Source: Rhodopirellula baltica (lineage in GTDB: Bacteria; Planctomycetota; Planctomycetia; Pirellulales; Pirellulaceae). Taken from it: a stretch of 64,000 nucleotides of DNA. Location: the NCBI GenBank assembly GCA_002901265.1, contig PPHI01000048.1, forward strand, positions 62,001 through 126,000, given 5' to 3'. Below are positions 43,875 through 53,587 of the stretch, one piece after another. Below the pieces are notes generated by a model, which was not told where the DNA came from, made no database searches, and saw only the letters and a list, made by a program, of their open reading frames with translations. The position numbers and the translations under genes are program-made. The number at the start of each line of letters is the position of its first letter. The stretch's first letter is position 1.

Positions 43875-46800
43875 AAACCGCAGTCAAATGGGCGATCAGC
43901 AACGCGCCCGGAATGAACGTCCTGATGGTCGCCTTGATGGCGATCGGCGGCATTTGCCTGCTCCGCATGCGCCGCGAAATGTTCCCGGAATTCGAACTCG
44001 AAGTCGTCATGGTTTCGGTTCCCTATCCCGGTGCGACGCCCAAGGACAGCGAAGAAGCAATCTGTCAAAAGATCGAAGAAGCGATTCGCCCAATCAGCGG
44101 CGTCAAAAAAGTGACCTCGATCGCTCGCGAAGGCGGCGCGTATGTCTTGGCGGAGTTGCGATCGGACGTGCGCAACGTTCAGAAGGTCATGTCGGAAATC
44201 GACCGTGAAGTCGACCGCATCCCGAGCTTTCCCGACCTTGCCGAAGATCCGCAAGTCCAACAGATCACCTTTCGCGATGCTGCGATTCGCATCGGAATCG
44301 TCGGCCCGAATATCCGCTCCCGTGAAGCCGAATTGCAACTGCGTGAAATCGCCGAACAGGTCCGCGACGACGTGCTGATGCTACCAACGGTTTCGACGGC
44401 GTCGATCATGGGAACGCGTCCCTACCAAATCGATGTCGAAATCCCCGAAGCGACTCTTCGCAGCCATAGCCTGACGCTGGACCGAGTCGCCAACATTATC
44501 CGCCAACGCAATGTTGAATTGCCTGGCGGCCAAATGAAAACCGAAGGCCAAGAGATTTTGTTGCGGGCGAAAAGCAAAGGCCGCGTTGGCGATGAGATTC
44601 GTAAAATCCCGTTGGTCACGCGTGCCGACGGAGTCGTCCTGACCATTGGGGACCTCGGCCAAGTTCGTGACGAATTCGAAGACTCCACCAAGGTCGGCGA
44701 AATCAACGGCGAGCCGGCGATGGTTGTCAACGTCGAGCGTTCGAAAAGCGAAGACTTGTTGGCGATGGTCGACGATGTTTACAAATACGCCGCCGAAAAA
44801 CAGCTCCCGGCCGGCTACCGATTCGAAGTTTGGAATGACACCAGTACCGAAGTCCGCGGTCGGTTGGACCTGCTCAAACGCAACGGCCTGCAAGGTCTGG
44901 CACTCGTGTTTTTGGTGCTGACGCTGTTCCTTGAAATGCGTCTCGCGTTTTGGGTCGCGTTGGGAATCCCTGTTTCGATCTTAGGTTCGGGCGCGGTCCT
45001 TGCGTTAGGCGACCAAACGCTCAACATGCTGTCGCTCTTTAGCTTTCTGATGGCGCTCGGAATCGTTGTCGATGACGCGATCGTGATTGGCGAAAACATC
45101 CACGCGCACAAAGCGATGGGTAAACCGCTTAAGCAAGCTGCCTTGGACGGAACCCTGGAAGTCTTTCCGTCTGTGACCGCTTCGGTTTCGACAACCGTCA
45201 TCGCTTTCGCACCGATGTTCTTTGTATCCGGCGTGATGGGGAAATTCATGGCGGTGATTCCGCTTGCCGTGATCGCGATGCTGCTGATTTCGCTTTGGGA
45301 AAGCATGTTTGTGCTGCCCAGCCACCTCTCGCACACGCACACCGGATTCTTCCGATTGATGTCGATCCTGGTTTATCCGTTGCGACCGATTGGATTGCTG
45401 CTCGGTTGGCTCGGACATCGGTTTGCGGCTGCACTCGATTGGGTCTGCGAACGTCTGTATGTCCCAGCGCTTCGGTTTAGTCTTCGTCACCCGGTCGTTC
45501 CAATTGCCGCGGCAATCATGTTGGCTATCGCCACCGCCGGGATCGTACGTAGCGGCATCGTTCCGTCGGTGTTGTTCCCCGAAACCGACAACAATTTTTT
45601 GCAAGCGACGATCACTTTCCCCGATGGCACGCCGGGCATCGAAACCGACCGCGCGACGAGGCGAATGGAAGAAGCGATTCGCCGCGTCAGTCGTCGTATC
45701 GGAATGGCTCGTGCAAAAGAGGAAGGCACGACAATCGAGGAGATTTATCCGAGCAGCAGCGATGTGATCGCCGGCCCAGTGCGTTTGACATTCCGTGAAG
45801 TTGGCAACAAAACCAACACGCAAAACCCAGTCAGCGGCGGCGGAGGATCGAGCAGCAACGTTGGACAGATTTTTGCAGAGCTTTACGACACCGAAATCCG
45901 CGACATCCACAGCAAAACGTTGCTGGCGATGTGGCGTGAAGAGGCAGGCGACTTTGCCGGATCCGAAAGTGTCACCTACGGCAGTGTCGGCGTCGGACCT
46001 GGCGGTAAAGCGATCGAATTCAAGTTACTCGCTGATAGCGCCAACGAAGCAAGCCTGATGGCCGCCACCGAAGCGGTCAAAGAAAAGTTAGCGACATACG
46101 ACGGCGTGTTCGACATCGCCGACGACAACACGCCTGGCAAATGGGAATATCAATTCCGCGTCAAGGACAACGCGGTCGCAACCGGGATCACGGCGTCCGA
46201 CTTGGGCAATACCGTCCGGAATACGTACTTCGGTGCCGAAGCGATGCGACTGCAACGCGGACGTCACGAAGTCAAATTGATGGTGCGGTACCCCGAAGAC
46301 GAACGACGCTCGTTGGTTAACTTCCGTGAGATCCGCGTTCCGGATCCTGCCGGAAACGAACACCCAATCGAAGAACTGGCCCACGTCGAATTGAAACGCG
46401 GCTTCAGCGAAATCAACCGCGTCGATCAATTACGCTCGATCACGATCACCGCCGACCTGGATTGGCAACGTGCCAACGCGAACTTGATCATCGCAGATCT
46501 GCAAAACAACTACATGCCAGAGATGGCCAAGACCTATCCTGGTGTCGACGTTCGTTGGGAAGGCCAAGCGGAACAAAGCCGCGAATCAGTCGGCAGCTTG
46601 ATGCAGGGTTTTGCGGTGGCAGTCGTGGTGATGTACGTGCTGCTGGTGATCCAGTTCCGCTCTTATATCCAGCCGATCTTGATCTTGATGATCGTACCTT
46701 TCGGAATGATCGGTGCGGTGTGGGGACACGCACTGCTCGGGTTGCCGCTGACGTTCTTCAGCATGTTTGGACTGGTCGCGTTATCCGGGGTCGTGATCAA

Positions 46801-47173
46801 TGACTCGATCGTTCTCATCGACTTCATCAACGCCCGTGTCCGCGCGGGGGATCCCCCATTCGAAGCCTTAGCCGAATCAGGGCACCGACGTTTCCGCCCC
46901 ATCATGCTGACCAGCCTGACGACGATCGCAGGCCTGATCCCTCTGATGCTGGAACGTTCATTCCAAGCCCAACTGCTGATTCCGATGGCCGCGTCATTGG
47001 CATTTGGCTTGGCGTTGGGCACGACGTTGCTGCTGTTTTTGGTCCCGGTGTTCTACTCGCTGTACCTAAAGTTCCACCGTATTTTGGCAGCCTTTTTTGG
47101 TCTCATCATTGAGGAGAGCGAAGAGGATCCGGACGCCCCACCCAATCACTCGGGCGTCCCAGATTGGGTTTAG
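43871..47173 (+). CDS. RND efflux permease (AcrB/HAE family)
   Basis: The 1100-residue protein has the RND layout: TM1 at the N-terminus (GMNVLMVALMAIGGICLL), a large periplasmic loop, then TMs with the proton-relay pair VVDDAIVIGENIHAHKAMG. A second half repeats the pattern (VVVMYVLLVIQFRSYIQPIL, SGVVINDSIVLIDFINARVR). It couples proton influx to drug or lipid export with the preceding adaptor. The substrate is unknown. The C-terminus is slightly extended (EESEEDPDAPPNHSG). Confidence 0.95.
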   Translation: MKTAVKWAISNAPGMNVLMVALMAIGGICLLRMRREMFPEFELEVVMVSVPYPGATPKDSEEAICQKIEEAIRPISGVKKVTSIAREGGAYVLAELRSDVRNVQKVMSEIDREVDRIPSFPDLAEDPQVQQITFRDAAIRIGIVGPNIRSREAELQLREIAEQVRDDVLMLPTVSTASIMGTRPYQIDVEIPEATLRSHSLTLDRVANIIRQRNVELPGGQMKTEGQEILLRAKSKGRVGDEIRKIPLVTRADGVVLTIGDLGQVRDEFEDSTKVGEINGEPAMVVNVERSKSEDLLAMVDDVYKYAAEKQLPAGYRFEVWNDTSTEVRGRLDLLKRNGLQGLALVFLVLTLFLEMRLAFWVALGIPVSILGSGAVLALGDQTLNMLSLFSFLMALGIVVDDAIVIGENIHAHKAMGKPLKQAALDGTLEVFPSVTASVSTTVIAFAPMFFVSGVMGKFMAVIPLAVIAMLLISLWESMFVLPSHLSHTHTGFFRLMSILVYPLRPIGLLLGWLGHRFAAALDWVCERLYVPALRFSLRHPVVPIAAAIMLAIATAGIVRSGIVPSVLFPETDNNFLQATITFPDGTPGIETDRATRRMEEAIRRVSRRIGMARAKEEGTTIEEIYPSSSDVIAGPVRLTFREVGNKTNTQNPVSGGGGSSSNVGQIFAELYDTEIRDIHSKTLLAMWREEAGDFAGSESVTYGSVGVGPGGKAIEFKLLADSANEASLMAATEAVKEKLATYDGVFDIADDNTPGKWEYQFRVKDNAVATGITASDLGNTVRNTYFGAEAMRLQRGRHEVKLMVRYPEDERRSLVNFREIRVPDPAGNEHPIEELAHVELKRGFSEINRVDQLRSITITADLDWQRANANLIIADLQNNYMPEMAKTYPGVDVRWEGQAEQSRESVGSLMQGFAVAVVVMYVLLVIQFRSYIQPILILMIVPFGMIGAVWGHALLGLPLTFFSMFGLVALSGVVINDSIVLIDFINARVRAGDPPFEALAESGHRRFRPIMLTSLTTIAGLIPLMLERSFQAQLLIPMAASLAFGLALGTTLLLFLVPVFYSLYLKFHRILAAFFGLIIEESEEDPDAPPNHSGVPDWV

Positions 47174-47201
47174 CGTGACGGTGCCCCGTCAAAGTTTCGA
47201 T

Positions 47202-47259
47202 GCCAGCCACTTTCCCCCGGGAACCAAGGGACGTTTGCTGCCCCTTGACCACGGCTGGC
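47202..47259 (+). other. Imperfect hairpin downstream of the RND permease
   Basis: GCCAGCC (47202-47208) pairs with GGCTGGC (47253-47259), and an inner AAGGG/CCCTT stem sits in the loop. There is no T-run at its end. It could be a transcript-stabilising structure. Confidence 0.3.
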
Positions 47260-47287
47260 GTTAAGATTTAGTGAACAAATAATTTCG

Positions 47288-47325
47288 TTGGATTGTAATG
47301 ATTGAATTGGCAATCCAACTTTTTA
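47288..47325 (+). terminator. Rho-independent terminator of the RND operon
   Basis: TTGGATTG (47288-47295) pairs with CAATCCAA (47311-47318), followed by CTTTTTAAT. The 15-base loop is large but the stem is perfect and the T-run is right. Confidence 0.6.
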
Positions 47326-47380
47326 ATATCTGATCCTGTTCTAAAAATAACTGCCTTTTACGCAGCAATCAGGTTCAGAA

Positions 47381-48130
47381 ATGCTCAAACGAATTTGCGT
47401 CGCGGTCATCGCTGCGGCTCTCCTGCAGACAAGCGCGTCCGCGGAAGTTGTCTTCAGTGACGATTTCAGCTACGCCGATGGCCCACTTGCTGGAAACGGC
47501 AACTGGGTTGGCCACAGCGGTACTCTCCCATTAGATGTCGTCAGCGGAGCTGCCGTGATCAATCACGGCTCTGGTTCACGACAAGACGTCAACTGGAACT
47601 TCGCTGATTTCAGCACTGGGATCATCAGCTACCAATTTGACATGGTCGTCGACTCCAGTGGACCGTTTGGCAGCGGCACCGACTTCGAGTACTTCGCTCA
47701 CTTCGGTAACACGCCAGATGGTGGAACGACAGTTGACGGTGGAAGCTTCTCCGCACGACTGGATATCACCGCTCCAACAAGCACGGGCGACTTTTCAATT
47801 GGCATTTCAAGTGCCGAAAGCACCGCAGACTTCACGACTGCACAGGGCTTCACATTTGGCTCGGTTGTATCAGTCCTAGTCGACTACAACTTGGACACGC
47901 TCACCGCTTCGCTGACGGTTGGCGGCGAAACGGTAACGGGCCTTGTTGGCGATGCAGCACTTCCGATCAACACCTTTGCACTTCGTCAATCGACTTCATC
48001 GAACAATGAATCGGTTACGATTGACAACTTGATCGTCTCCCATGTGACCGCGATTCCTGAGCCCAGCTCCATGCTGGCTTTGGGCGTTCTTGGCGCATTC
48101 GGCGCTGTCCGTCGTCGGCGCCGCAAGTAA
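47381..48130 (+). CDS. PEP-CTERM sorted exported protein
   Basis: The 249-residue protein has a signal peptide (ICVAVIAAALLQTSASAE). A ~200-residue beta-rich domain follows (VVFSDDFSYADGPLAGNGNW), resembling lectin/LamG-like sandwich folds. The C-terminal tripartite PEP-CTERM signal is IPEPSSMLALGVLGAFGAVR with a final RRRRK, recognised by an exosortase encoded elsewhere. The protein should be anchored at or exported beyond the outer membrane. A strong hairpin terminator follows. Confidence 0.9.
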   Translation: MLKRICVAVIAAALLQTSASAEVVFSDDFSYADGPLAGNGNWVGHSGTLPLDVVSGAAVINHGSGSRQDVNWNFADFSTGIISYQFDMVVDSSGPFGSGTDFEYFAHFGNTPDGGTTVDGGSFSARLDITAPTSTGDFSIGISSAESTADFTTAQGFTFGSVVSVLVDYNLDTLTASLTVGGETVTGLVGDAALPINTFALRQSTSSNNESVTIDNLIVSHVTAIPEPSSMLALGVLGAFGAVRRRRRK

Positions 48131-48162
48131 GCGATTCGACGCTTCTTCAAATGATTCAATCG

Positions 48163-48199
48163 AAACGCTCGCTGGGTTCCGGCGAGCGTTTGTTATTTT
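48163..48199 (+). terminator. Rho-independent terminator of the PEP-CTERM gene
   Basis: AAACGCTCGC (48163-48172) pairs with GCGAGCGTTT (48182-48191) around a 9-base loop, followed by GTTATTTT. It separates this gene from the convergent rhomboid gene. Confidence 0.8.
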
Positions 48200-48210
48200 G
48201 AAACAGCCCC

Positions 48211-49572
48211 TTAAACGGTCTGCTTGAACTTGCAAAGCAGTTCGTCACGGCGGCGGATCACTTCAGGAACCACAACTGGCTGATTTGGCTCACTGGGTGG
48301 AGGAGGCGATTCGATTTGCTCGAGTGTCTTGATTGCCAAGTCCGACCGTTTCATCACCTTGGCTTGAATTTGTGCCAACGTGATTCGACCTTCATCCATC
48401 ATCGGACCCTGCTTTTCGATCAGCACCATCAGCGGGCGAATTGCATCGGTCCACTGATTCGCTTTGCCAAGCTGTTTCGCAAAGGCAATCAGTGTTTGCT
48501 CAGCGATACCGTGAATTAGCTTGGCCGAATCGAGAGCTCGAAATTGCCGTTGCGCCTCGATCATGTTGCCGGCTTTCAAACTTTCGCGAAACACAAACGC
48601 CATCCGATTAAATTCGGGATCGGCTTGGCACTTCAATGTCAACTGTTCGGCGACGGTTTGATGCACCCGCTTGTATTTTCGCTGCTGCTTGCCGCGTTGC
48701 AGCTTGCGTTTTTCCTGACGTTTCTTGCGGTCTTCCTGGTACGACTTTGCGACTTCTGGGATGGTGGTTGAACCATATCGAACAGCGTTTTCGACGTCGC
48801 CGCCCTCGAGTGCCAACGCACTGGTGACCGGGTCGAAGTCGTCAACGGTGCGCGTCTTGTCTCGCTGCCGCTGTTTGTCGCTATACAGAATCGGATACTG
48901 CTTCAACCAATCGTTGCGAGACACCGCATCCCATCCTTCACAGTCCACTTGATCGGTCCGCAACAAATACGCCCCGGCCAGAAACCCTAGCGTGGCGCCG
49001 AGAACGTGCCCCGTCGCGGCGGTGACTTCGAATCCAGAAATCGCGACCCCCAAAACATCGAGCGCGATAAAGTACATCGAAAACACCGCGATCGGCGTGT
49101 CGATTCGCCAGACGAATAGCAACCAATAAACTTCATTCTCGGGTGCAAACAGCAACGCGACCATCATCAATCCGGCAATCGCGGCCGAAGCTCCCACACC
49201 AGGGATTTCGCTCCCGGTGACATAAAGGCCGACCTGAGTGATCGCGGCGACTGCGATGCCCACACCGAAGAAAATCGCGGAGAACCGCAGCGACCCTGCT
49301 TTGCCTTCGACGATCAAACCGAACACAAACAGGAAAAACATATTGCTGATCAAGTGCGCGATATGCGCATGAATGAACAGGCTGGTAATCCACTGCAGAG
49401 GGTTGATCTGATCCGGCATCAGCATCAACCATTGGATGTCTTCGAAACTTAGCGATCCCGAGAGAACGCCGATGGTGATGGTGAAGAACGCAATGACGTT
49501 GATCGCGATCACGCTGCCGGTGACGATCGGCCAATGATAAAGCGGCGTATCGGTGCTATACGGAATGATCAT
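48211..49572 (-). CDS. Rhomboid family intramembrane protease with C-terminal extension
   Basis: ATG at 49572 (MIIPYSTDTPLYHWPIVTGS) gives 453 residues. The first ~200 hold six TMs and the rhomboid signature: HAHIAHLISNMFFLFVFG, the catalytic-Ser loop GVGASAAIAG and the catalytic His in AATGHVLGATLGFLAG. The usual GASGAI reads GASAAI, with the Ser kept. The remaining ~250 residues are soluble and Lys/Arg/Gln-rich with a likely helical repeat (EDRKKRQEKRKLQRGKQQRK). That tail is unlike simple bacterial rhomboids. Confidence 0.88.
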   Translation of the reverse strand: MIIPYSTDTPLYHWPIVTGSVIAINVIAFFTITIGVLSGSLSFEDIQWLMLMPDQINPLQWITSLFIHAHIAHLISNMFFLFVFGLIVEGKAGSLRFSAIFFGVGIAVAAITQVGLYVTGSEIPGVGASAAIAGLMMVALLFAPENEVYWLLFVWRIDTPIAVFSMYFIALDVLGVAISGFEVTAATGHVLGATLGFLAGAYLLRTDQVDCEGWDAVSRNDWLKQYPILYSDKQRQRDKTRTVDDFDPVTSALALEGGDVENAVRYGSTTIPEVAKSYQEDRKKRQEKRKLQRGKQQRKYKRVHQTVAEQLTLKCQADPEFNRMAFVFRESLKAGNMIEAQRQFRALDSAKLIHGIAEQTLIAFAKQLGKANQWTDAIRPLMVLIEKQGPMMDEGRITLAQIQAKVMKRSDLAIKTLEQIESPPPPSEPNQPVVVPEVIRRRDELLCKFKQTV

Positions 49573-49703
49573 CACAGGCCTCGGCGTATCGGAGCGTCCA
49601 CGCCCACGATCATCAGCGATCGGACTACGGGCACCCCACCTCGGCACTTATCGTACACCAATCTGGCGCGGGACTTTGGCAATCGACCTGCTTTTTCCGA
49701 AAG

Positions 49704-51398
49704 CTATTGCTCGCCGTTCAATTCCGCCGCCAAACGCTCGCGAAAGATTTTGCTGTTGTGCCGAATGTCTGTTGGCAAAGGCTGGTCACGAATCACAACG
49801 TCAGCGATCCGGCAGGTGATCGGGTTCAACGAAGCCAGTGTACGCAGTTCCTCGCACAACTTTTCTTTTTCAGCTTCCGTCTTCGGCCACGCTTCTGGGA
49901 CCGGCTCCACCAACACCACCGGCGTTTGATTCCCTGGCGTCCCACGGCCAACCAATGCACAGCGATAGACACCGGGGTGCGCGTTGAAGATTGCCTCGCA
50001 AGGAACGGTGTACCACGTCTTTTTGCCCTGCGTGACGCGGTGGGCTTTTCGACCACAAAACCAGAATCGATCCTGACGATCCAAGTATCCGACGTCACCC
50101 ATGCGGTGCCAAACGCGATCGCCATCGGTGACTTTATGAAGCGCATTTTGATCAGCACGCACGACATACTGCGTCGTCACCATTGGGCCGCTGACCATCA
50201 GTTCGCCAGTCTTGCCTTGTGGCAGCTCCTGGACCTGGTCCATCGACGCGATCGGTCCGTCGTTGATCGCGATCACTTTCCACTGCACGTCATCAAACCT
50301 TGTCCCGACGCAAACGCCTTTACCGCGCACCGACGCTGGGCCAGTTTCTTCGATAATCTGACGCGACTCAATTGACGCCAACGGCAACGCCTCGGTCGCA
50401 CCATACGGCGTGTAGATGTCAGCGTCCTCGTGCAGAAGTCGCCTCAACCGCTGCATCGTTGATGCCGGGACGGGTGCACCCGCGGAAAGGATTCGCCGCA
50501 TGCTTGGGAACGGGTCTTGCACCCCATTTTGCTCACACCAACGGAGTACCGTGTTCCAGAGCGCTGGCGAACCGAACGATTGATCAACCTCCCATTGCTC
50601 GGCTGCTTCAATCAGACGAACCGGATCGACATCGGCGGGCCGCGTCGGATCCATGTCAGGGATGATCGTGGTGACGCCCATCACGGCATCAAACAAACCG
50701 AACAAGGGAAAACACGCTAGATCACGAGAACCGCGATGGATGTCGTACCGCTCGCGGATCCGGTCGATTTGTGCGTGGAACGTCCCGTGCGTGTACAGCA
50801 CGCCTTTGGGCGGACCGGTGCTTCCGGTGGTAAAAATGATCGCGGCAGGGTCAGCACGTTCGACCCGCGGTAGCACTTGCTTTCGCGATTCACCTTCGCC
50901 GGGTTGCCCCATTTGCTTGATTTGATCGAGCGTTTTTCCGCCCCAGAACAATCGCCGACCGACGGTGACATTCCACTTCGCCGCTGGAAACTTGCGTTTC
51001 AGAACGGTCCGGATCGCCATAGCCTTGGTGATCCCGACAAAGCCATCGGGTTTTGCATCAGACAAGCATTTGATCAAGTGTTTCCGCCCGATGCCCGGAT
51101 CGATCAAGATCACCGTCACGCCAGATTTCAACAGCGCGAAAACCAACTCGATAAATTGCGCACCGAACGGGACCAACATCGCGACGCGCATCCCGGGACG
51201 GAGTCCCCAACGGACCAATCCCGCCGCGATCGCGTCGCTTTGTTTTTCAAGATTATCGAACGTTGTCAGCGAATAGCTTCGCGTCCCCTCTTTGGTCCGC
51301 GGCCCACAAGGTTCTGCGATCGCGATTCCGCCGGGTGCTAGCGAAGCGATCACTTCTAACCTCGAAGCAACATTTCCGTCTCGAACTTGGCTGGCCAT
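49704..51398 (-). CDS. AMP-binding fatty-acyl ligase, OleC-like
   Basis: ATG at 51398 overlaps the stop of the ATP-grasp gene (TAATG). The 564-residue protein is an ANL-superfamily enzyme. The P-loop is IIFTTGSTGPPKGVLYTHGT, the A5 motif YGATEALPLASIES and the A8-like region GDVGYLDRQDRFWFCGRKAH. The early LVPFGAQFIELVFALLKSGV and VILIDPGIGRKHL segments resemble OleC-type ligases (olefin/beta-lactone synthetases). The substrate is not proven. It is the last gene of an operon with mch and an ATP-grasp ligase. Confidence 0.88.
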   Translation of the reverse strand: MASQVRDGNVASRLEVIASLAPGGIAIAEPCGPRTKEGTRSYSLTTFDNLEKQSDAIAAGLVRWGLRPGMRVAMLVPFGAQFIELVFALLKSGVTVILIDPGIGRKHLIKCLSDAKPDGFVGITKAMAIRTVLKRKFPAAKWNVTVGRRLFWGGKTLDQIKQMGQPGEGESRKQVLPRVERADPAAIIFTTGSTGPPKGVLYTHGTFHAQIDRIRERYDIHRGSRDLACFPLFGLFDAVMGVTTIIPDMDPTRPADVDPVRLIEAAEQWEVDQSFGSPALWNTVLRWCEQNGVQDPFPSMRRILSAGAPVPASTMQRLRRLLHEDADIYTPYGATEALPLASIESRQIIEETGPASVRGKGVCVGTRFDDVQWKVIAINDGPIASMDQVQELPQGKTGELMVSGPMVTTQYVVRADQNALHKVTDGDRVWHRMGDVGYLDRQDRFWFCGRKAHRVTQGKKTWYTVPCEAIFNAHPGVYRCALVGRGTPGNQTPVVLVEPVPEAWPKTEAEKEKLCEELRTLASLNPITCRIADVVIRDQPLPTDIRHNSKIFRERLAAELNGEQ

Positions 51399-52339
51399 TA
51401 GCGTGTTTGACTGGAAAGGTGACGAAGGCATTCGACGATCAGTTCGGCGATGTTTTCGCCACAAACCGACTGGGCACCTTTCCAGCCGGGGATCGCGTTG
51501 ACTTCCAAGAATAACGGCGGCCCTGCCACATTGTCGATGATGTCGACGGAAGCAAAATGCAAGCCAAGCTTTCGGGCGATCTCAACGGCTTGGCTGGCGA
51601 GCAAAGAATCCGTTTCGATCGCTTCGCACTTCGCCCCGCTGGCAACGTTGGTTCGAAAAGACTGGTCGTTGCTGCGACGGAAGCTTAGCACCCGTTCGCC
51701 AATCACCAACAATCGGGTGTCACGACCACCTGGCGGTATGAATCGCTGAACGATGATGATCGCGTTCAATTGCTCGAGTGTGGAAAAACAAGTCCATGCA
51801 AGCTCGCGGTCGCGGACCCGCATCACCCCCCGCCCCTCGCCACCAAAGACCGGCTTGACGATGCAGTCGCCCCCCAGTTCAGCGAAGGCTTCCAACGCGT
51901 CTTGGCGATTTTGTACGACACGAGTTTCTGGAACCGGAAATCCGGCCGCGGCCAAACGCATCGTTGTGGCGAACTTGTCGATCGCCCACTCAAGTCCCCG
52001 AGGAGGATTGATCATCGCGACTTGTTGTCCGCACTCGCCGTCAACGATTCCATGCAGCACTGCCAACCGATACGTCAACAATTCCATTGACGCCGCGGGC
52101 ATCGTACGGGTCAAAATGCCATCGAACGTATCGATCCGCCCGGCGGAACAGTGATTGTAAGTTTGTCGATCGATCGAGGAACGGAGCGATTCATAGGTCG
52201 CCGATTGAAAATCACAACCATGGCGATCACAAGCGGCACGCAACTGATTCACGTGCCAACCAGATTCCGGGCCCAACATTAGAAACCGAGCCGACTTCAC
52301 GGCGACCATTCGGTGGGCCGCCTGAGCTGAATCGGTCAT
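51398..52339 (-). CDS. ATP-grasp (RimK-like) ligase
   Basis: The 313-residue protein has the ATP-grasp layout: a preATP-grasp domain with LMLGPESGWHVNQLRAACDR, the ATP-binding loop DCIVKPVFGGEGRGVMRVRD and the end motif PLFLEVNAIPGWKGAQSVCG. This is typical of RimK/MptN-type amino-acid ligases. Its coupling to mch (4-nt overlap) suggests it adds a glutamate or another group to tetrahydromethanopterin, as MptN does. This is inference from context. It overlaps the acyl-ligase start by 1 nt. Confidence 0.85.
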   Translation of the reverse strand: MTDSAQAAHRMVAVKSARFLMLGPESGWHVNQLRAACDRHGCDFQSATYESLRSSIDRQTYNHCSAGRIDTFDGILTRTMPAASMELLTYRLAVLHGIVDGECGQQVAMINPPRGLEWAIDKFATTMRLAAAGFPVPETRVVQNRQDALEAFAELGGDCIVKPVFGGEGRGVMRVRDRELAWTCFSTLEQLNAIIIVQRFIPPGGRDTRLLVIGERVLSFRRSNDQSFRTNVASGAKCEAIETDSLLASQAVEIARKLGLHFASVDIIDNVAGPPLFLEVNAIPGWKGAQSVCGENIAELIVECLRHLSSQTR

Positions 52340-53292
52340 TTCAAAAACGACTCACGCAGCACTTCGGGGGCAAGTTTACCAGCCCGGAACGAACGTCCGC
52401 TTTGCAAGCTACAAATCGTCACGACGGCGGGACTGAACAGCGATGGATCGACTTTGTAAAAATCGAAATCGTAATCCGCAAAGATCTTTGCAAACGGTCG
52501 ACCGTAGTCGTCGGACGAACCGCTGGGCACTCGCCGGTAAACAGCTTCGATTGCATCATCGTCGGCATCAACGTAAAGCGTCACCTCCGCGCCATACAAC
52601 ATTGCGTCGTTGGTGCGGCCGATTCCAGAAACGATGTCACCACGCTTGGCTGGCGGTGGCAACGGCGCAGATCCACAAGCGCTGACGATTGACGCGACGT
52701 CGAATCCCAACTCGTCAATTTTATGAAGCGCGGTTTCGATGCTGCGGGCCACCACTTGGATCGACCCGGAAAGCGTCGTGCAAGGTGCGATGCAAACCTT
52801 GAGGTGCTCCACCGAAATCCCAACCTGATCGGCGACATGGTCGATTACCGCAGGGGTTGGCAACGTTTCCGATTCGAGTACCGCGATCGCGATCGATGCT
52901 TCGGTGTCGCGAAGATTGTATTTTTCCAAAACGGCTTCCCGCCCACGCAGCATGCGAGCCGGGCCGCTTCCCATCGCGAAGTAGTCATCCACTTGGACTG
53001 GCCAACCCGCGTACTGACATCCCAAACAGGCAATCAGCGGCGCATCGGTTTGAACTAGCACTTGATTGGAGGACGCAAAGACTTCGGAGTCACAGGCTGC
53101 GATGCGCACATGACCAAGCCCCCCCATACAAACCCTTGCGAGATCACGACCGGCACGCGCCGATCCGAGTGTTTCCACGCCAAAGTCATAGACCGTCGCG
53201 CCGCCAATTTCGCGCGTGCACACCCGGCTGATCGGATCGGCGACGAGCCGGTGCAGCAATCCGATCGCATTTTGGTTGGGTGACACTTGCAT
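52336..53292 (-). CDS. mch: Methenyltetrahydromethanopterin cyclohydrolase
   Basis: ATG at 53292 (MQVSPNQNAIGLLHRLVADP) gives 318 residues, matching the usual length; the start at 53358 would add 22 residues. Mch hydrolyses N5,N10-methenyl-H4MPT to N5-formyl-H4MPT in the C1 pathway. The protein shows ACLGCQYAGWPVQVDDYFAM, GSGPARMLRG and the C-terminal ACGSAPLPPPAKRGDIVSGI with GRTNDAMLYGAEVTLYV. Planctomycetes are one of the bacterial groups with this archaeal-type pathway. It is translationally coupled to the ATP-grasp gene. Confidence 0.94.
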   Translation of the reverse strand: MQVSPNQNAIGLLHRLVADPISRVCTREIGGATVYDFGVETLGSARAGRDLARVCMGGLGHVRIAACDSEVFASSNQVLVQTDAPLIACLGCQYAGWPVQVDDYFAMGSGPARMLRGREAVLEKYNLRDTEASIAIAVLESETLPTPAVIDHVADQVGISVEHLKVCIAPCTTLSGSIQVVARSIETALHKIDELGFDVASIVSACGSAPLPPPAKRGDIVSGIGRTNDAMLYGAEVTLYVDADDDAIEAVYRRVPSGSSDDYGRPFAKIFADYDFDFYKVDPSLFSPAVVTICSLQSGRSFRAGKLAPEVLRESFLK

Positions 53293-53587
53293 GGACGGTC
53301 TGAGCGGTAAATCGAGAAGCGGGCGGTCGATCAGCAGAGTGGAGGAGGGAACCGACAATATAGCCGCCGATCGTACGCTTGGGCGTGGACCTTGACCGAG
53401 GCAAAATGCGGTTGCACCGATCCTGGCAAATGCGAGTCGGAATGTCGAGGGGGCACCTATGCCGTGGTCAAGACCAAATGGGAAGCGATTTCAAGCTGCG
53501 ATCTTGCCTTCACCCGACTGACAAGACGGCATCAATCGGTCATTATAGACGATCCCAAACCGACCACTCTTTCTCATTTGGAACGTC

